Shown: positions 12,201 to 24,200 of the stretch, piece by piece
Position numbering within the stretch: the first letter of the stretch is position 1
How the letters are laid out: each line of letters begins with the position of its first letter
Origin: Amoebophrya sp. A120
Taxonomy: Eukaryota; Sar; Dinophyceae; Syndiniales; Amoebophryaceae
Assembly (NCBI GenBank): GCA_905178155.1
Contig: CAJINV010000002.1
Span: 1,952,922 to 2,016,921 of the forward strand
Reading direction: 5' to 3'
Length of the DNA: 64,000 bases
The notes under the pieces: generated by a model
Database searches by the model: none
Told to the model about the DNA's origin: nothing
The model's input: only the letters and a program-made list of their open reading frames with translations
Translations under genes and position numbers: made by a program

Positions 12201-15200
12201 CTGTATGCAATACAAATTTACCGTGCATGCACGAAATGCATGACAAATTTTGGTTCAAGCTATGAAAAACAGTGATTTGTAATGCTGAATGAGGTAGGAC
12301 AAGTTTTTTGTTATGCGTGGTCATCATCTGTAGTAGTACGTGCGTGTACGGGAAACGTGCTCCTGCTGTGAATATGCTCGAGCCTCGTCCGGTCCATGTG
12401 GTTGACGGATTCCTGCGCGAGAATCACCAAGTGGATCACGTGTTCCACTTCGGTTGTGTTTAAAATTCCTATATGAGAGTGCAAAACTCGCCCTCCCCCT
12501 CATTTGTAGTGCATTTCTAGCAACAGAAACCACCTCAAAACTGCAGTCTCTGCATTACAAATCCGCGCACGGAGCATAGTGCAGTTTGGGTTTCCAGAAC
12601 TTGTCATGCAAGCACAGCCAAGAGGCTCAGACAGGATTTGGCATTTTTGCATGACAAATGAGGGGGAGGGGGAGTTGTGCACTCTCATAGCCTAAACTCC
12701 TTTTGTAGTAGTAGAAATCCAGCACGAAGTTCATCACCTCGATCGGTAACTCGTCGAACGGATCCGCTGTCAACGAAAACCCAAGCAGCAGTCTCGTGTG
12801 CAAAAAGTGCAAGTCCTTGTTTTTCAAAGTTTTCCGCCCTGGGCACCGATTGAAGAAGTCCTTCATTTCCTTATCTTCGCTGCTCATGTCCACTTTGGAT
12901 TTCGTTTCAAAATTCGTGATGTTCGACTGGAGATATTGCTCGAAGAGTTTCTGGCCAGCGGCGTTTTCATTTTGGTCCGCCGAGTTGTTGTAGCCGCGGA
13001 GCTTTTCTTCATCTTGACTAGTAGCAGTACCAGCGGCATAGGACGAAGCAGTTTGGTCGTCGACCGAGGAACTACCACCTGCTGCACCCTTTCCCTTGCC
13101 TTTCGACTTGTCCATATCCAGAAACGAGAAGTCCACGCAATACGCGTCTAAACACTGCAGCACGTCGAAAAGGATTTTAAACAATAATTTCTGAATGTCG
13201 AAAATGTTCTGAAATTCCCTAGTTACCAAGTTGTGGATGTTTAGCACCGCTTCCACCATCCACTGTAACACCAGTTGCTCGTCGCAGAAGTTTTTGAAAC
13301 AGTCCAAAACCATGGAGAGATAGTGGAACAACACATTCGTGTCGATTGTCGTTTTGGTCCGGATCTTCTTATACTCCCTTTTTTCTTCTTCCGTCATGTG
13401 TTCGTGATCCGGGTGGGGTAAGTGTTTGTGGTTCGAATTCCACAGATCGTGCTCGTGGTAGGTTTATGAATTGCAAAAGACTCGTACTCGTATAGATGCA
13501 TGACAAATGCCCTCAACGTGAGAAATGAAATTTGTAATGCGGATTTACCTTGAGAAAAAAATTTGTAATGCATGATTGCAATTACTACGAGTACGATGCT
13601 TTTGCACAGGATAAGGCTTTGCTTTGGAACTCATCTTCGGAGGAAGAGGAAGAACTCGATTCCTCTTCATCCAATTTCTCTTCCTCAAAACCCTGTTGAT
13701 CACCACCGCCTTCCTTCTCCCGGTCCCTCCTCAACTTGTCCATTTTCATCGCGTGTTTGGTTTTGATCGTCCCTAAGTTTGCGAGAATGATCAACAGCCT
13801 GATGAAATGCGGTAAATTCTCCCTGCACCCGAGACTCCCGTTCATTTGCTGCTGCTGCAATTTCAAAAAAACTTGTCTGGCGTTCTTCGGATGTTTCCCA
13901 GGACTCTTCAAATTCTGGTGCAAGTAGTTCTGCTGCTGCCCGCGGAGTTTCATCATCGCGGCGACTTGGGAATTGCTCATTCTCGCCCGGAGTCTCGGCG
14001 GGATTTGGTTCTTATTGCTTCCTCTTTGCGTCGCTTTGGTCGTTTTCGAACCCGAGGGGGAAGATGCTGCACCGCCACTTCTTCCAGCGTCTTTCTGCAC
14101 GGCGGAAACTTCGAAGGATTTCAGAGCGCCACCAACACGATATCAAATGCAAAAATGTCTGGGTCTGGAATCTTGCAACTTGTGATGCTGTCTTTGGAAT
14201 TGGAAGGTAAAAAAAAATCTGTATTGCATGACCAGCAAGACGGGGAGTTCAGTTTGTGCTACGGGGAGTGGGCGTTTCTCATGCGGAATACGCATCAGAA
14301 GGCCCTTTAAAAATCTGCGATGCTAGGCCATGCATTACAGGCATCACGGGTTATGCAAAATATGCATGACAAACCTGGCAATCTTCGTCTTCCAGACCCA
14401 GACATTTTTGCACTTGATACACCGCCAGAAACCCCCATCTCCTCCATCCGGATCTCCTCGTAGATGTCTTCCAAATCCTTCATCGCGATGGAGTGTAACG
14501 CGTCGAAAACCTCCTCCGGCTCTTTCTCCCAAATGGACTTCAAATAACCCCCTCCCCGGCCGAAGTTGATCGCATCCGCTTCTTCGTTCACGATGTCGAG
14601 CTTTTCTTCTACGATCTTGTCCAGTTTTTTGTTCTTGATCGTCTCTAAATACCTCTCCGTTTCCTCCTTCGCCTGGATGAAAGCGAGATTTTCCTCCGAC
14701 CTTGGCCCCACGGTGTAATCCCGGACGTTGACGCGGAGTTTCCGGTCCACTTTCTGTGCGTTTTTCTCGACTAAATTCATCACTTCAGTGATTGTGCGTT
14801 GCTTCCGGAATTTCAAATTGTACGGCATCTTGTATGCATACTTCCCCCAATCGGGCGGGAGCCCCTTGTACCCTTTTCTCACTTCGGAACCGAGGATAAC
14901 AAGCCTTTCGGGAAACCCGGGATAGGCACGGAAAAACAACAACTGCTTCGGCCACGTCGTGCGGCTAGTTTGTTTCGCCTTCCGGGCCTTTTTCTGTTCC
15001 TCGGTTTCGTTTTCATCCGAAATCTCGTCATCGTCCGCTCGGACCAAAACGTCTTCGGGGAAAAGCACCTCGATGTGGTCCTCCCAATTCGGCTCTTCTT
15101 CTTGATCCTCATCAGAAGTGTCAACTTCTTCCCCCGCTTTCCGCTGCTTCTCCCGGTCCTTTTTCCGCTTCGCTTTTTCTTTGTCCTTTTCCTTCTTGTC

Positions 15201-18200
15201 CTTTTTCTTCGCATGCCCCTCTGCCGTCCACGTTTTTATCCCTAAAAGCTCGTCGTTCGCCATCAATAGTCTGTCTCCCTGCTCTAGTTGTCGTTTACTC
15301 GCCCAGGACCCGACGTCGACGTGAGTCAAAGTACACTCATCAACCAGGCTGGAAAAAGGCTTGTTCGCGTTCCATCTCCCTGTTCCCCAGTTGAAACCAA
15401 GACTCCCCTCCTCCGGCTCTATGGAGTTCGCCTGCACCTGGAAAAAACACAACTCGTGGGACCGTTTGAGAAACACCATGTCGATACAGGGAAGGTCCAA
15501 ATACTTCTTCGACTCATGGAACTTCGTGATGTCATACATCCGCATCAACATCGCCTCGTCTTGGTGCTTGCCCTTCCACGACTTCGTTATCGACGATGGC
15601 TTCGTATTGCTCGCCTGCAACAAAATATCCCCCGCTTTCAACTTGTTCCGGTGGCCGACAGACCCGAAATCCGGATCATCCACGACCCTGACCACCGGGT
15701 ACTCGGACCAATCGAGATTGAAGCCCCATATCTGCCTTAATTTTTCATACGACTTCAAATCTTTTGATTTGATGATCGCCTTGTCGACGTCTTTTTGCGA
15801 AAATTTGATGAAGCAATCCTGTAACTCCTTGGGGGGAATTCCTGGTTCTGGTTGATTTGTTTTTTTCTGACCCGGGATCAAAGTCTGCGAGTACAATTCC
15901 GGCGGAAAATCGTGGTTGAACGAGACGACTTTTAAGAGATAAGGGAGGAGAAACGGCTTATTCCTCCCAAACTCCTGTTTCTGCTCTTTTTCCCTTGCCG
16001 CTCTTTCCCTTTTCTTCTCCAACAATTCCAGTCGTTCTTTCCTCTGTTTCTCGATCCGCTCGTGCATTTTGTCCATCTGCTCCAGCTGTGTCTTCTTTTC
16101 CTCTTCCTCCGCTTGTTGCCTTGCGATAATCCGGCCGGCGGGGGATCGTTTGTAGTTTTTCTCCTTCTCCAGCTCCTCTTCCGCGTGTTTCTCGCGTTCT
16201 AATTCTTCCTGTTTGACTTTTTCCTGCTCATCCAGCTGTTTTTTCTCCTCCGCTTCTGCTTCTGCTTGCTTCGCTTCCTCCTCCTGCTTTTTCAGTTCTT
16301 CTATGCGAGGCAAAAGCAACGGGCTCGTAACATGAAAAATCGAAGCCATGCATGACAAATCGATGGCCTGTATGGGAATCAGCATGACAAACTGCGTATT
16401 CTTCTCTAGAAAAAATTTTTAGTGCGATTTTTGATTACTACCACGGTGCTTTTGTAATGGAATATCTTCCATTTCCTTTTTCAATTCCTCTTCCTCTTCC
16501 AAAATTTCCTCCTCATTCGGCACGTGCTTCTCGATCGCCTCGTGCCAAAATTCGATCTTCTTCGTCACCTCCGATGCCAAATGCTCTAATTCCTGCCCCC
16601 GGTGCATCAGTTCCGGGGTGAAGCCGTGCTGGTGGCCTTGTTCCAGCGCTTGTTCGTATTCGTGGTGGAGGTGTTCTAGCTCTTTTTCCAGCTCTTCTTT
16701 CTCATGGAGGAGTTCTTTTTTCTTCCAATGCGGCTTGGAGTGAAATTTGTGGTCAAATTCTAACCGGACAGGGTCGACTTGTGGCTTACCTTTTTTTCCA
16801 ACGCCTTTTTTTGGAGCGGCTTTGCCTTTCGGTTTTGCTTTCGCGGCTTTGGCTTTGCCCGGAGGTGCAGTGGCGGATTTCTTACTTGTTCCAGAGGCTG
16901 GTTTTTTCGGTGCGCCGCCGCGGAGTTTTGGCTGATTTATCGGCGTATCCTGTACAAAAGTATCGTACTCGTATTGCAATAATGCATTACAAATTTTTTT
17001 CTGAAGCTAAATCCGCATCACAAATTTTATTTCTCATGCTGAGGACATTTGTATTGCATTTATACGAGTACGATACTTTTGCAGTTCATACGGCGGCGGC
17101 GCGTAGCCGTTTTTTGAACTTGTTAGCAGAGGTTGTGTTGGGATTGACGCAGTGGAACGTGGAGTGGAAAAAACGACAGATGATCGCTGTGCACCTGCAC
17201 CATCTCCCGCGCGAGCAGAGAGAAGCTTCTTTGCGTGTCTGAGTTCCGCATCAGTGGCTCGACGTCCGGAGGTTGAAGAGGAGGAAGCGGAATTGCCTGT
17301 GATTGGAAACGGCGGTTGCGGAGGAACCACTGTGGCTGCAGCACGCACTGATGAAACTGGCGGACCAGTTAACTTCGGCTTGTTATCGCTTGGAGCCACG
17401 ACGAGCGGCGACCTTGTTCTCTGCTTCGTCCTGGAGGAAGAAGTAGGCCTTTCGTAGCTTCTAGTTGTAGCGGGCTGCTCGGTAGTTTCACTATTGGAAG
17501 AAGAAGACTCTTGCATGCTCCGAAACAGCCAGGCGTCGCGATCTTCAGCGGTTTTTTCATACAACATTTCTGCAACTGCGTCACCACTTGACGGCTCCGG
17601 GTAAAAAAGCATGTTCATGTTCGTCTCATGCTCCAGCATCCGCTGCCGCAACAAAGCCATGCGCAACGGTAGTTGCATCTCATCCTCCTCCTTCAGCATC
17701 TCTTTCCGCAAACTCGCCAGCTCGTCCAACTGCGTCATCGCTTCATTTTGGTTTTTCGCGATTTTTTCGTTCTGTTCCTCCTTTCTCAACCTCGCCTTCA
17801 AAGTTTTCTCATCCTTCACCCCCTGCAACTTCTCCGTCAAATCTTCCGTCGCGAGTTCGTCCATGTGCTTCATCGAAGATAAGTTTTCCGGCTTTTTCCT
17901 CCAAAACTCGTCTGCAGCACGAGCTTTCGGTAAAAATTTGAAATCAGCCTCGTCGTTCGCATTCTGCAGATCTTGCTCTAGTTTTTCGGAATAGGTTGGT
18001 TGTTTCGCAATGTTGTTTCTTTTCCTATGCTCCTCCGTTTCTGGTTTTCTTGTACTTGGGTCCAACCCCAAAGACATCAAAAACTGGTGCGTCTGGCGTT
18101 CCGCAATCGCAGCTTCGACTTCCGTAGGGCGGTCAATTCTCGAGTTGTCCATTTCCTTCCCTCTTCTGTACCACTTCTTCGCGATTGTTGCGACTTCTTT

Positions 18201-21200
18201 CCTCCGATTGCTATCCTCGTCTTTGTACCGGTTCACGATTTCTAAAATTGTCGATGGTTTTTTCCACTTGTACTTGTGCCTACTAGACTTGATGTAGTTG
18301 TCCCAGGGTTTCGGCACTTTCAGCCGCATGTTGTTCTCTAAAATTTTCAGCCGCAACTTCTCCGGAAACCCAAATCCAAGCGACAAATCGACTTGCGGAG
18401 CACTATCGTTGTTCGTCCCTTGTCTCCGAAACAGCAAGTATTTCGGCCAGTTCAAATTGTAGTCGTGTTTCGCTTCTTCGACGACAGTTTCTTCCCTATG
18501 GTGGTGAGAATGGTGCTTCATTTCGATCAATTTGTGCCGGAATTCAATCCGGCTGGGGTCGAGGATGATATTCTCTCCCTTGTCCCGTGCGAATTTGACG
18601 TATTGCTGATCATTCACGATGAGCAATTCGTCCCCGACCTGGAACCCGTTGTTCGCACCCCAGTCCGTGCTGTACTTGAGAACCTCGCCAACCGTGGAAA
18701 GAGTCGTGTCGAGGTTTTTCGCATATTCCTCATCTTCGGAAGTGGATGCGGGGAAAGAAGGCGGGTTGAACACCCCGTGGACCACTGTGGATTTGTTTTC
18801 GATTTTGTCATTCTTCGGCGTGAAAGCGGAAAAGTTATCTACATTTTTTGGTTTCGTCGCGGTTGCTGCTAACACAGATTTCACGATGTTCGTCAAAGTC
18901 GTGTTTTTATTCCCGAGTAATTGTTCCAAATTTGTTGTTCTTTCCAACGCAAAATCATTCCCATCGCTCGTTTTCATCCGCATAGAATAAAACTCCACAC
19001 TGTCTTGGAGGCAGTAAGGATCGTCGGCCTTCACCTGTAAAAATTCCTGCTCTTTCACGTATTTCAACAAGCAGAAATGAATGTCCCCCGCTTTCATCCG
19101 CGCTAGTTTGTGCAAAATCGCGTGCTCAGGGGAATTCGTCGTTACAGTGATCCCCTTTTGCGCCGCGGTTTTAGCACCTGGCTTCTTGTAGTCCGGATTC
19201 GCTTTCTCGAATTGCCACCACTTCAACATGCTATTCCGTCCGGAAATTACCGTGTCCATGACAGTTAAGAGCAAGTCCCCCGCCCGGATGTTGTACTTCG
19301 TCGCGGCTATAGAATCCTCCGCCGGGTCTTTCGCGACGCGGACAAAGGGAAAACGTGACCAGTCGAAATATAACCCGCCATTCACTTTGGAAAACATCCG
19401 GCAGCAGATCTGTGCCTGGTCTTTGTCGTTTTCGATCTTGTTTAAGTGCTGCTGGATCGCCTGGTAGGACGGGCGGAGGGGCATTTTCACCTCGATTAGG
19501 CAATTGTTGTGAATCTCCGGGTTGTCGGAGAAGGGGAGGTACTGAAGGGTGAAGAACGACGGGGCTTTTTTCACTTCAAATTTACTGGCAGTGCTGCTTG
19601 ACGGGGGTGATGGCGCAGCTCCAGCTTTCTTCTCGACTGCGGCAGCGCTAGAAGAAGACGTCAACATCACCACCTGTTCTTTCGACGCCCCTCTGCTCGA
19701 CCCCGCTCCAACAACGGTTGAATCCTTCGTTGCCCCGTGGGCGCCCTCGAACTCGAAAACGCTTTTTCGGAGGAAGTTTTGTTCCGCTGATTCTTCTTCC
19801 TCTTTGTCTAGAGAGGACGGGAAGAGTAAATTGCGAACCCGGTTTATAACCCGCTCAGGTATTAAATTCAGCACGAGTTTGAAAAAAAAGCAACTGCTTT
19901 CCTTTTTCGTCTTTGAAACCGAAAAAAACAACCATCGCCAATTTTGATCAAATTGGAAAGTTGATCCGCGTGCTATGCTGGTCCTCGGAGCTCTCGGACC
20001 TGTGAAAAAACCTAAAATATAACAAAAAAAGCGCACTTTTGGAGATTTTGAAAAGCTAACCACGACGGTGCGGGGTCTCTTTTTCCTTTCGGACCTGTGA
20101 AAAAACTACTTTTCCGGATCCGGCAGAAACGGGCCGGGTTTTTGGGTCCATTCTTGGACCCTTCCCACGGCGGTATGAGGTCGATTGATTTCAGATGTTA
20201 ACGCCCCCCCTGGAGGGGGGGTGCTTCCTCATCCAGGTTTTCTTGCAGAAAAAGCTTGCTCTTCTCTTGTATAAAGTGTTGCCTTTCCAAAGATCGAAAC
20301 CGCGCCGGCACCTTCGCCATACCACCGGCGGACTTACCGTTTAGGGACACATCAACAAGAGAACTGGAAGACCTTCGGACCAGCTAGCTTAAGAGCTGGG
20401 CTTTGAAGTAGCGACTTTAAATGGCGACGATTTGAGAAATAGCGGCTCGCTTTTTTTCAAAATATCGCTGAATTTGATTCCTGAGCGGGTTATACGGTTG
20501 GTCAGCGGGAGGTGGGGCTTTTTTATCGAAGGTTCTTTGTCATGCTGTTCTTCCGTCCCAGACGCAAGTTCAACATCAACGTGTACTTCCTCCAGATCGA
20601 CTGTGTCGTCTAGAATCTGCTCCACATCGTGCAATTCGTCGTGGTCATCAGAGGAGGAGTCGTCGGAAGCAGAAACTGCATCAGAAGACTCACCGATTTC
20701 TTCCCCGAAAGTTTCGCTTTTCGGAGTAGGATCAGGATCTTCATCTGAAGGACCGCCAAATCGTTGTTCGGCGGCATGGTTGTTATGCGGTGCTAAAACA
20801 AGTTGTGCGTCTTCCACATCCTGTTTATGAACGGACAAAATGCAAAACCGGACACGAAAAAAACCAAGAATAGTTGCGATTTTCAATTTTTGGGCGGTTC
20901 AGAGTTGGGTCGTGAGGCGACGCGGTGCCCATGTTTGGGCGACCAACAGCGCCAAGAACTGGTGGCCGCGAAGCCTTGGCGCGGATGTGGGGTGGGAGCC
21001 TTTTCGGGGCTGCTGCTGGCGGTCCGCTTGCTCTTCGGCCGAGTTTCAACAAACGAAGCGAAGGCGCAAGGGCTTTGACCGGGATGGACAGCAGATCCCG
21101 CCCGCGAGCTCTGCCAGCCCGCCTAGCGAGGGGGGCCCATAATGAGTTACGCCATTGCGCTTGCAACGGCGAGGCCGGGTTTCTGGTTTCGCCTCTGTGT

Positions 21201-24200
21201 TGCCCAAATATGGGCTCGGTGGTTATCATGGTCTCGGCATGAAAAAAAAAGGGAAAACCCGAACCCAGCGCCAGCAGGGGAGGGCGATCAGCCGCGCAAA
21301 CCGGATCGGCGAAGGGGCCTGGGTGCTTCCCGGCGTGCGCCTCCCCCCCCCCCCTTTATTTTCCATCCCCATTCCCAGCCCACCCAACTTTAGCAAGGTG
21401 GCCCTCCAGTCCCCAGCATGTTCGCCATCCTTCTCCATCTTGCCTTCCCCTGCGCACCCAGTCCAATGTTTCGAAGGGTGTGGGAAAGCCTTCATCCACA
21501 CCTGCCATTTTGTATGTTGGGTGGGCGCTTTGCCGCGTGCGAAATTGCAAATCGGCAACAGAAAAAAAACAGGCCAAATGCGGAAAACCCAGGGGCCGCG
21601 ATGTTTCTTCGGGCGGTCGCGAAGGGGCCCAACGACAAATATCCAGCGTTGAATGTGCGCAAGGCCGGGCAAAAAACCTGCAAGGCGTCGAGGCCGATTC
21701 AGGGCCGCAAAAGATGGCCGATCCAAGAATCTTGGTTTTTTCGCGGGTTTTTTTCCCCATCTGGCCAATTCTTGGCCAAAAAGCCGCTTTTTGGCCAAGA
21801 ATTGGCCAGAAGGGGGAAAAAAAACCTGGAAAAAACCAAGACTCTTGGTAGGGACTTTGCGCGCCGCCTTGCAAATTCGAAGCGAAACGCCGCGCGCTTG
21901 GCCCGGTCGCGACTGCCTGCGGAAGTGTCGCGGCCCCGGCACCTTTCGTGTTTTGGCTGCTTTTCTTGTTGTTGGCTCGCAATTTTGCACGCGGCGAAAC
22001 CAGCGCCCATCACCTAAAACCGTAGGCGTTTGAAGGTTTTTCGCAGCTTATGGCCTTGGGGCAGCGACGGTTTTTTCGTGGGTGTTTTGCCCCCTTCGGC
22101 AGCCAAGGGAGGGACCCTTCCCCGCGAATTTCGGTCGGGCAAAAATGCGAACAAATTCGGAAGCAGCCCCCCAAGCACGCTGCAAGCTTTTAAGCTATTT
22201 TTCCGCAGCCAATTTTTCCGACGGGCCGAGCGGCGGCTGGGCCCATGCAAGACCAGAGGCCACAGCCCCGCCTCTCCCTGTCCGCCCCGCCTCCCAATCC
22301 CAGCGCTTTGCATGGGAGGGCCCGCTTCAAATAAAGTTGGCGGAAGGCCTAAGCCTAGGCTCTTTCTAGTATCCCGCTGCCCCCTGTGCGTGACTCCTTG
22401 TGGCCCAACTTCAGGCCACAAGCCTCGGCGAAGTCCGCTCGGTGGGCGGGGTGGTAGAGCTCGCAGGCGGGGGTTGTTGCCTGTCTCGCGTGAAGACTTT
22501 GCGCCTTCGTTTCGGGTATTGGTGTTGGGCCGAAGAGAGGGCTGATCGCGAACAACAACCCAACAAAAGAATCGCCTGCGCATCCGCGTCAAGCCTTCCC
22601 TGCGGCCAGTTCTTCTCGTTGTTGGCCGTCCGGGCGTTGTCGTTTCGTCTTCGCACACACTGGCCGCGAACGGCCGAAAAGGTGCGGATCACGATTATTC
22701 TTGGTTTTTTTCGTGTCCGGTTTTGCATTTTGTCCGTTCATAATCCTGTTCCAGGAACTCAAGCGTCTCTTCATCCGTCACCTCCTTCACGTGCAGTTTC
22801 CGTTTGCTAGGTGACAACTCTTCGTCCGCGGTCTCCAGGTAGAACATGAACGCCTGACCAGTGGTGCTGGTCCAGGATTTAGAAAGAGCGTCTTTTGGTT
22901 CTTGGTCTTTCTCCTCTCCCTCGGACTGCGATCCCGCGAGCCAGGAAGTGTCACTTCCGTTCTCTTCTTGCTTGCCGCGTTCCAGCACACCGTCGATTTC
23001 TACGTCCGAAGCGGCGAAAATGGAAGATCTGGCAGCCCCTTCCGACGATGAATCTGACTCTGCTTCAACATCCTCACCTTCCAAATCTTCCGGGGGCTCC
23101 GGATAGTGCAGTGGCGCGCCGGTGGATGCTCCCTTTGAAAAGGTGGAAGCGCCCATCTCCCCCGAAGCAGCTCCGACCATGTTCCACCCATCTGGCAACT
23201 TCCGTCTCAAATTCGGCTCCTTTTCTTGCAAATTCTCAAACTGCCCTCCGGGTTTGAGCCCGCCGGTCATTGACCGAATGAGAACCATCACCGGTCTCTT
23301 CGACTGCAATGCTTTCTTCGCGTCCTCGGCCTTTTTCGCGTAGACAAACTGATCCGCAATGGAGACGAGCATTTCCGCTTGAATACCCTGCGATTGTGCC
23401 CAGGATCCATCCGCGACAGAATTAATCTTTCCCGTTTCCGGATCTATCTCCATCCCGAGACAAGCGGAAGCGGTTCCATTTTCCTCCTCTTTCGCGACAT
23501 CTTTCTCGACGAGTAATTGCACGTATTGGTCCTCCTTCACTTTCCGTAAGAACGCAAACGCCGCGACGGGGGTTTTCCCTCCTTGTGATCGTTCTTGCAC
23601 TTTCTTCAAAATCGCCTCCTCGGGCGATTCCCCCGGCCAGCGCGCAACGTTGGTAATTCTTTCTGACATAGAGGCGCAAACCAGCATCCTGTCGCCGATG
23701 ACCACGCCATTTTTAAACGCCCGGGTCTTCTCACCGTTATCATCTTGCTCCCTTAATTCGCTGACGGTGACACTTGGGTAATCGGACCAATCGAGTTTGA
23801 TGTGGAAAACCTCGTAGAAAATTTGTCTTATCCTGTGCAAAAGCATACTAGTACTCGCAGTCATGCAAGACAGCTTTCTTTTTTCAAGCTAAATCAGCAT
23901 GACAAATTCCGTTTGTCATGCGGAGGTAATATGTATTGCAGTACTACGAGTACGATACTTTTGCAGTTCATATGTCTCGCGTTGTCCTTATTCACGCTGG
24001 ATAATTTCTCCGTATCGATCGACGTTTGCGCCCACCCGGTCACGCCCGCGGCTTTGAGGTCTTTGATCCCGCCGAGAAATTGGTAGAGATACGGGAATAT
24101 GGATTGCAAAAGCATCGCACTAGTAGTAATCGCATTACAAATTAGCTCAGCACGGCAAATGGAACTTGTCATGCTGTTTTAGCTTGGGATGAAGATTTGT

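Noticed and set aside
21226-22658. Open frames of 200-250 codons inside the 1.9-kb introner as a possible transposase
   Set aside because: They are Arg/Pro/Gly-rich, overlap on both strands and show no DDE, zinc-finger or dimerisation motif. The element looks non-autonomous.
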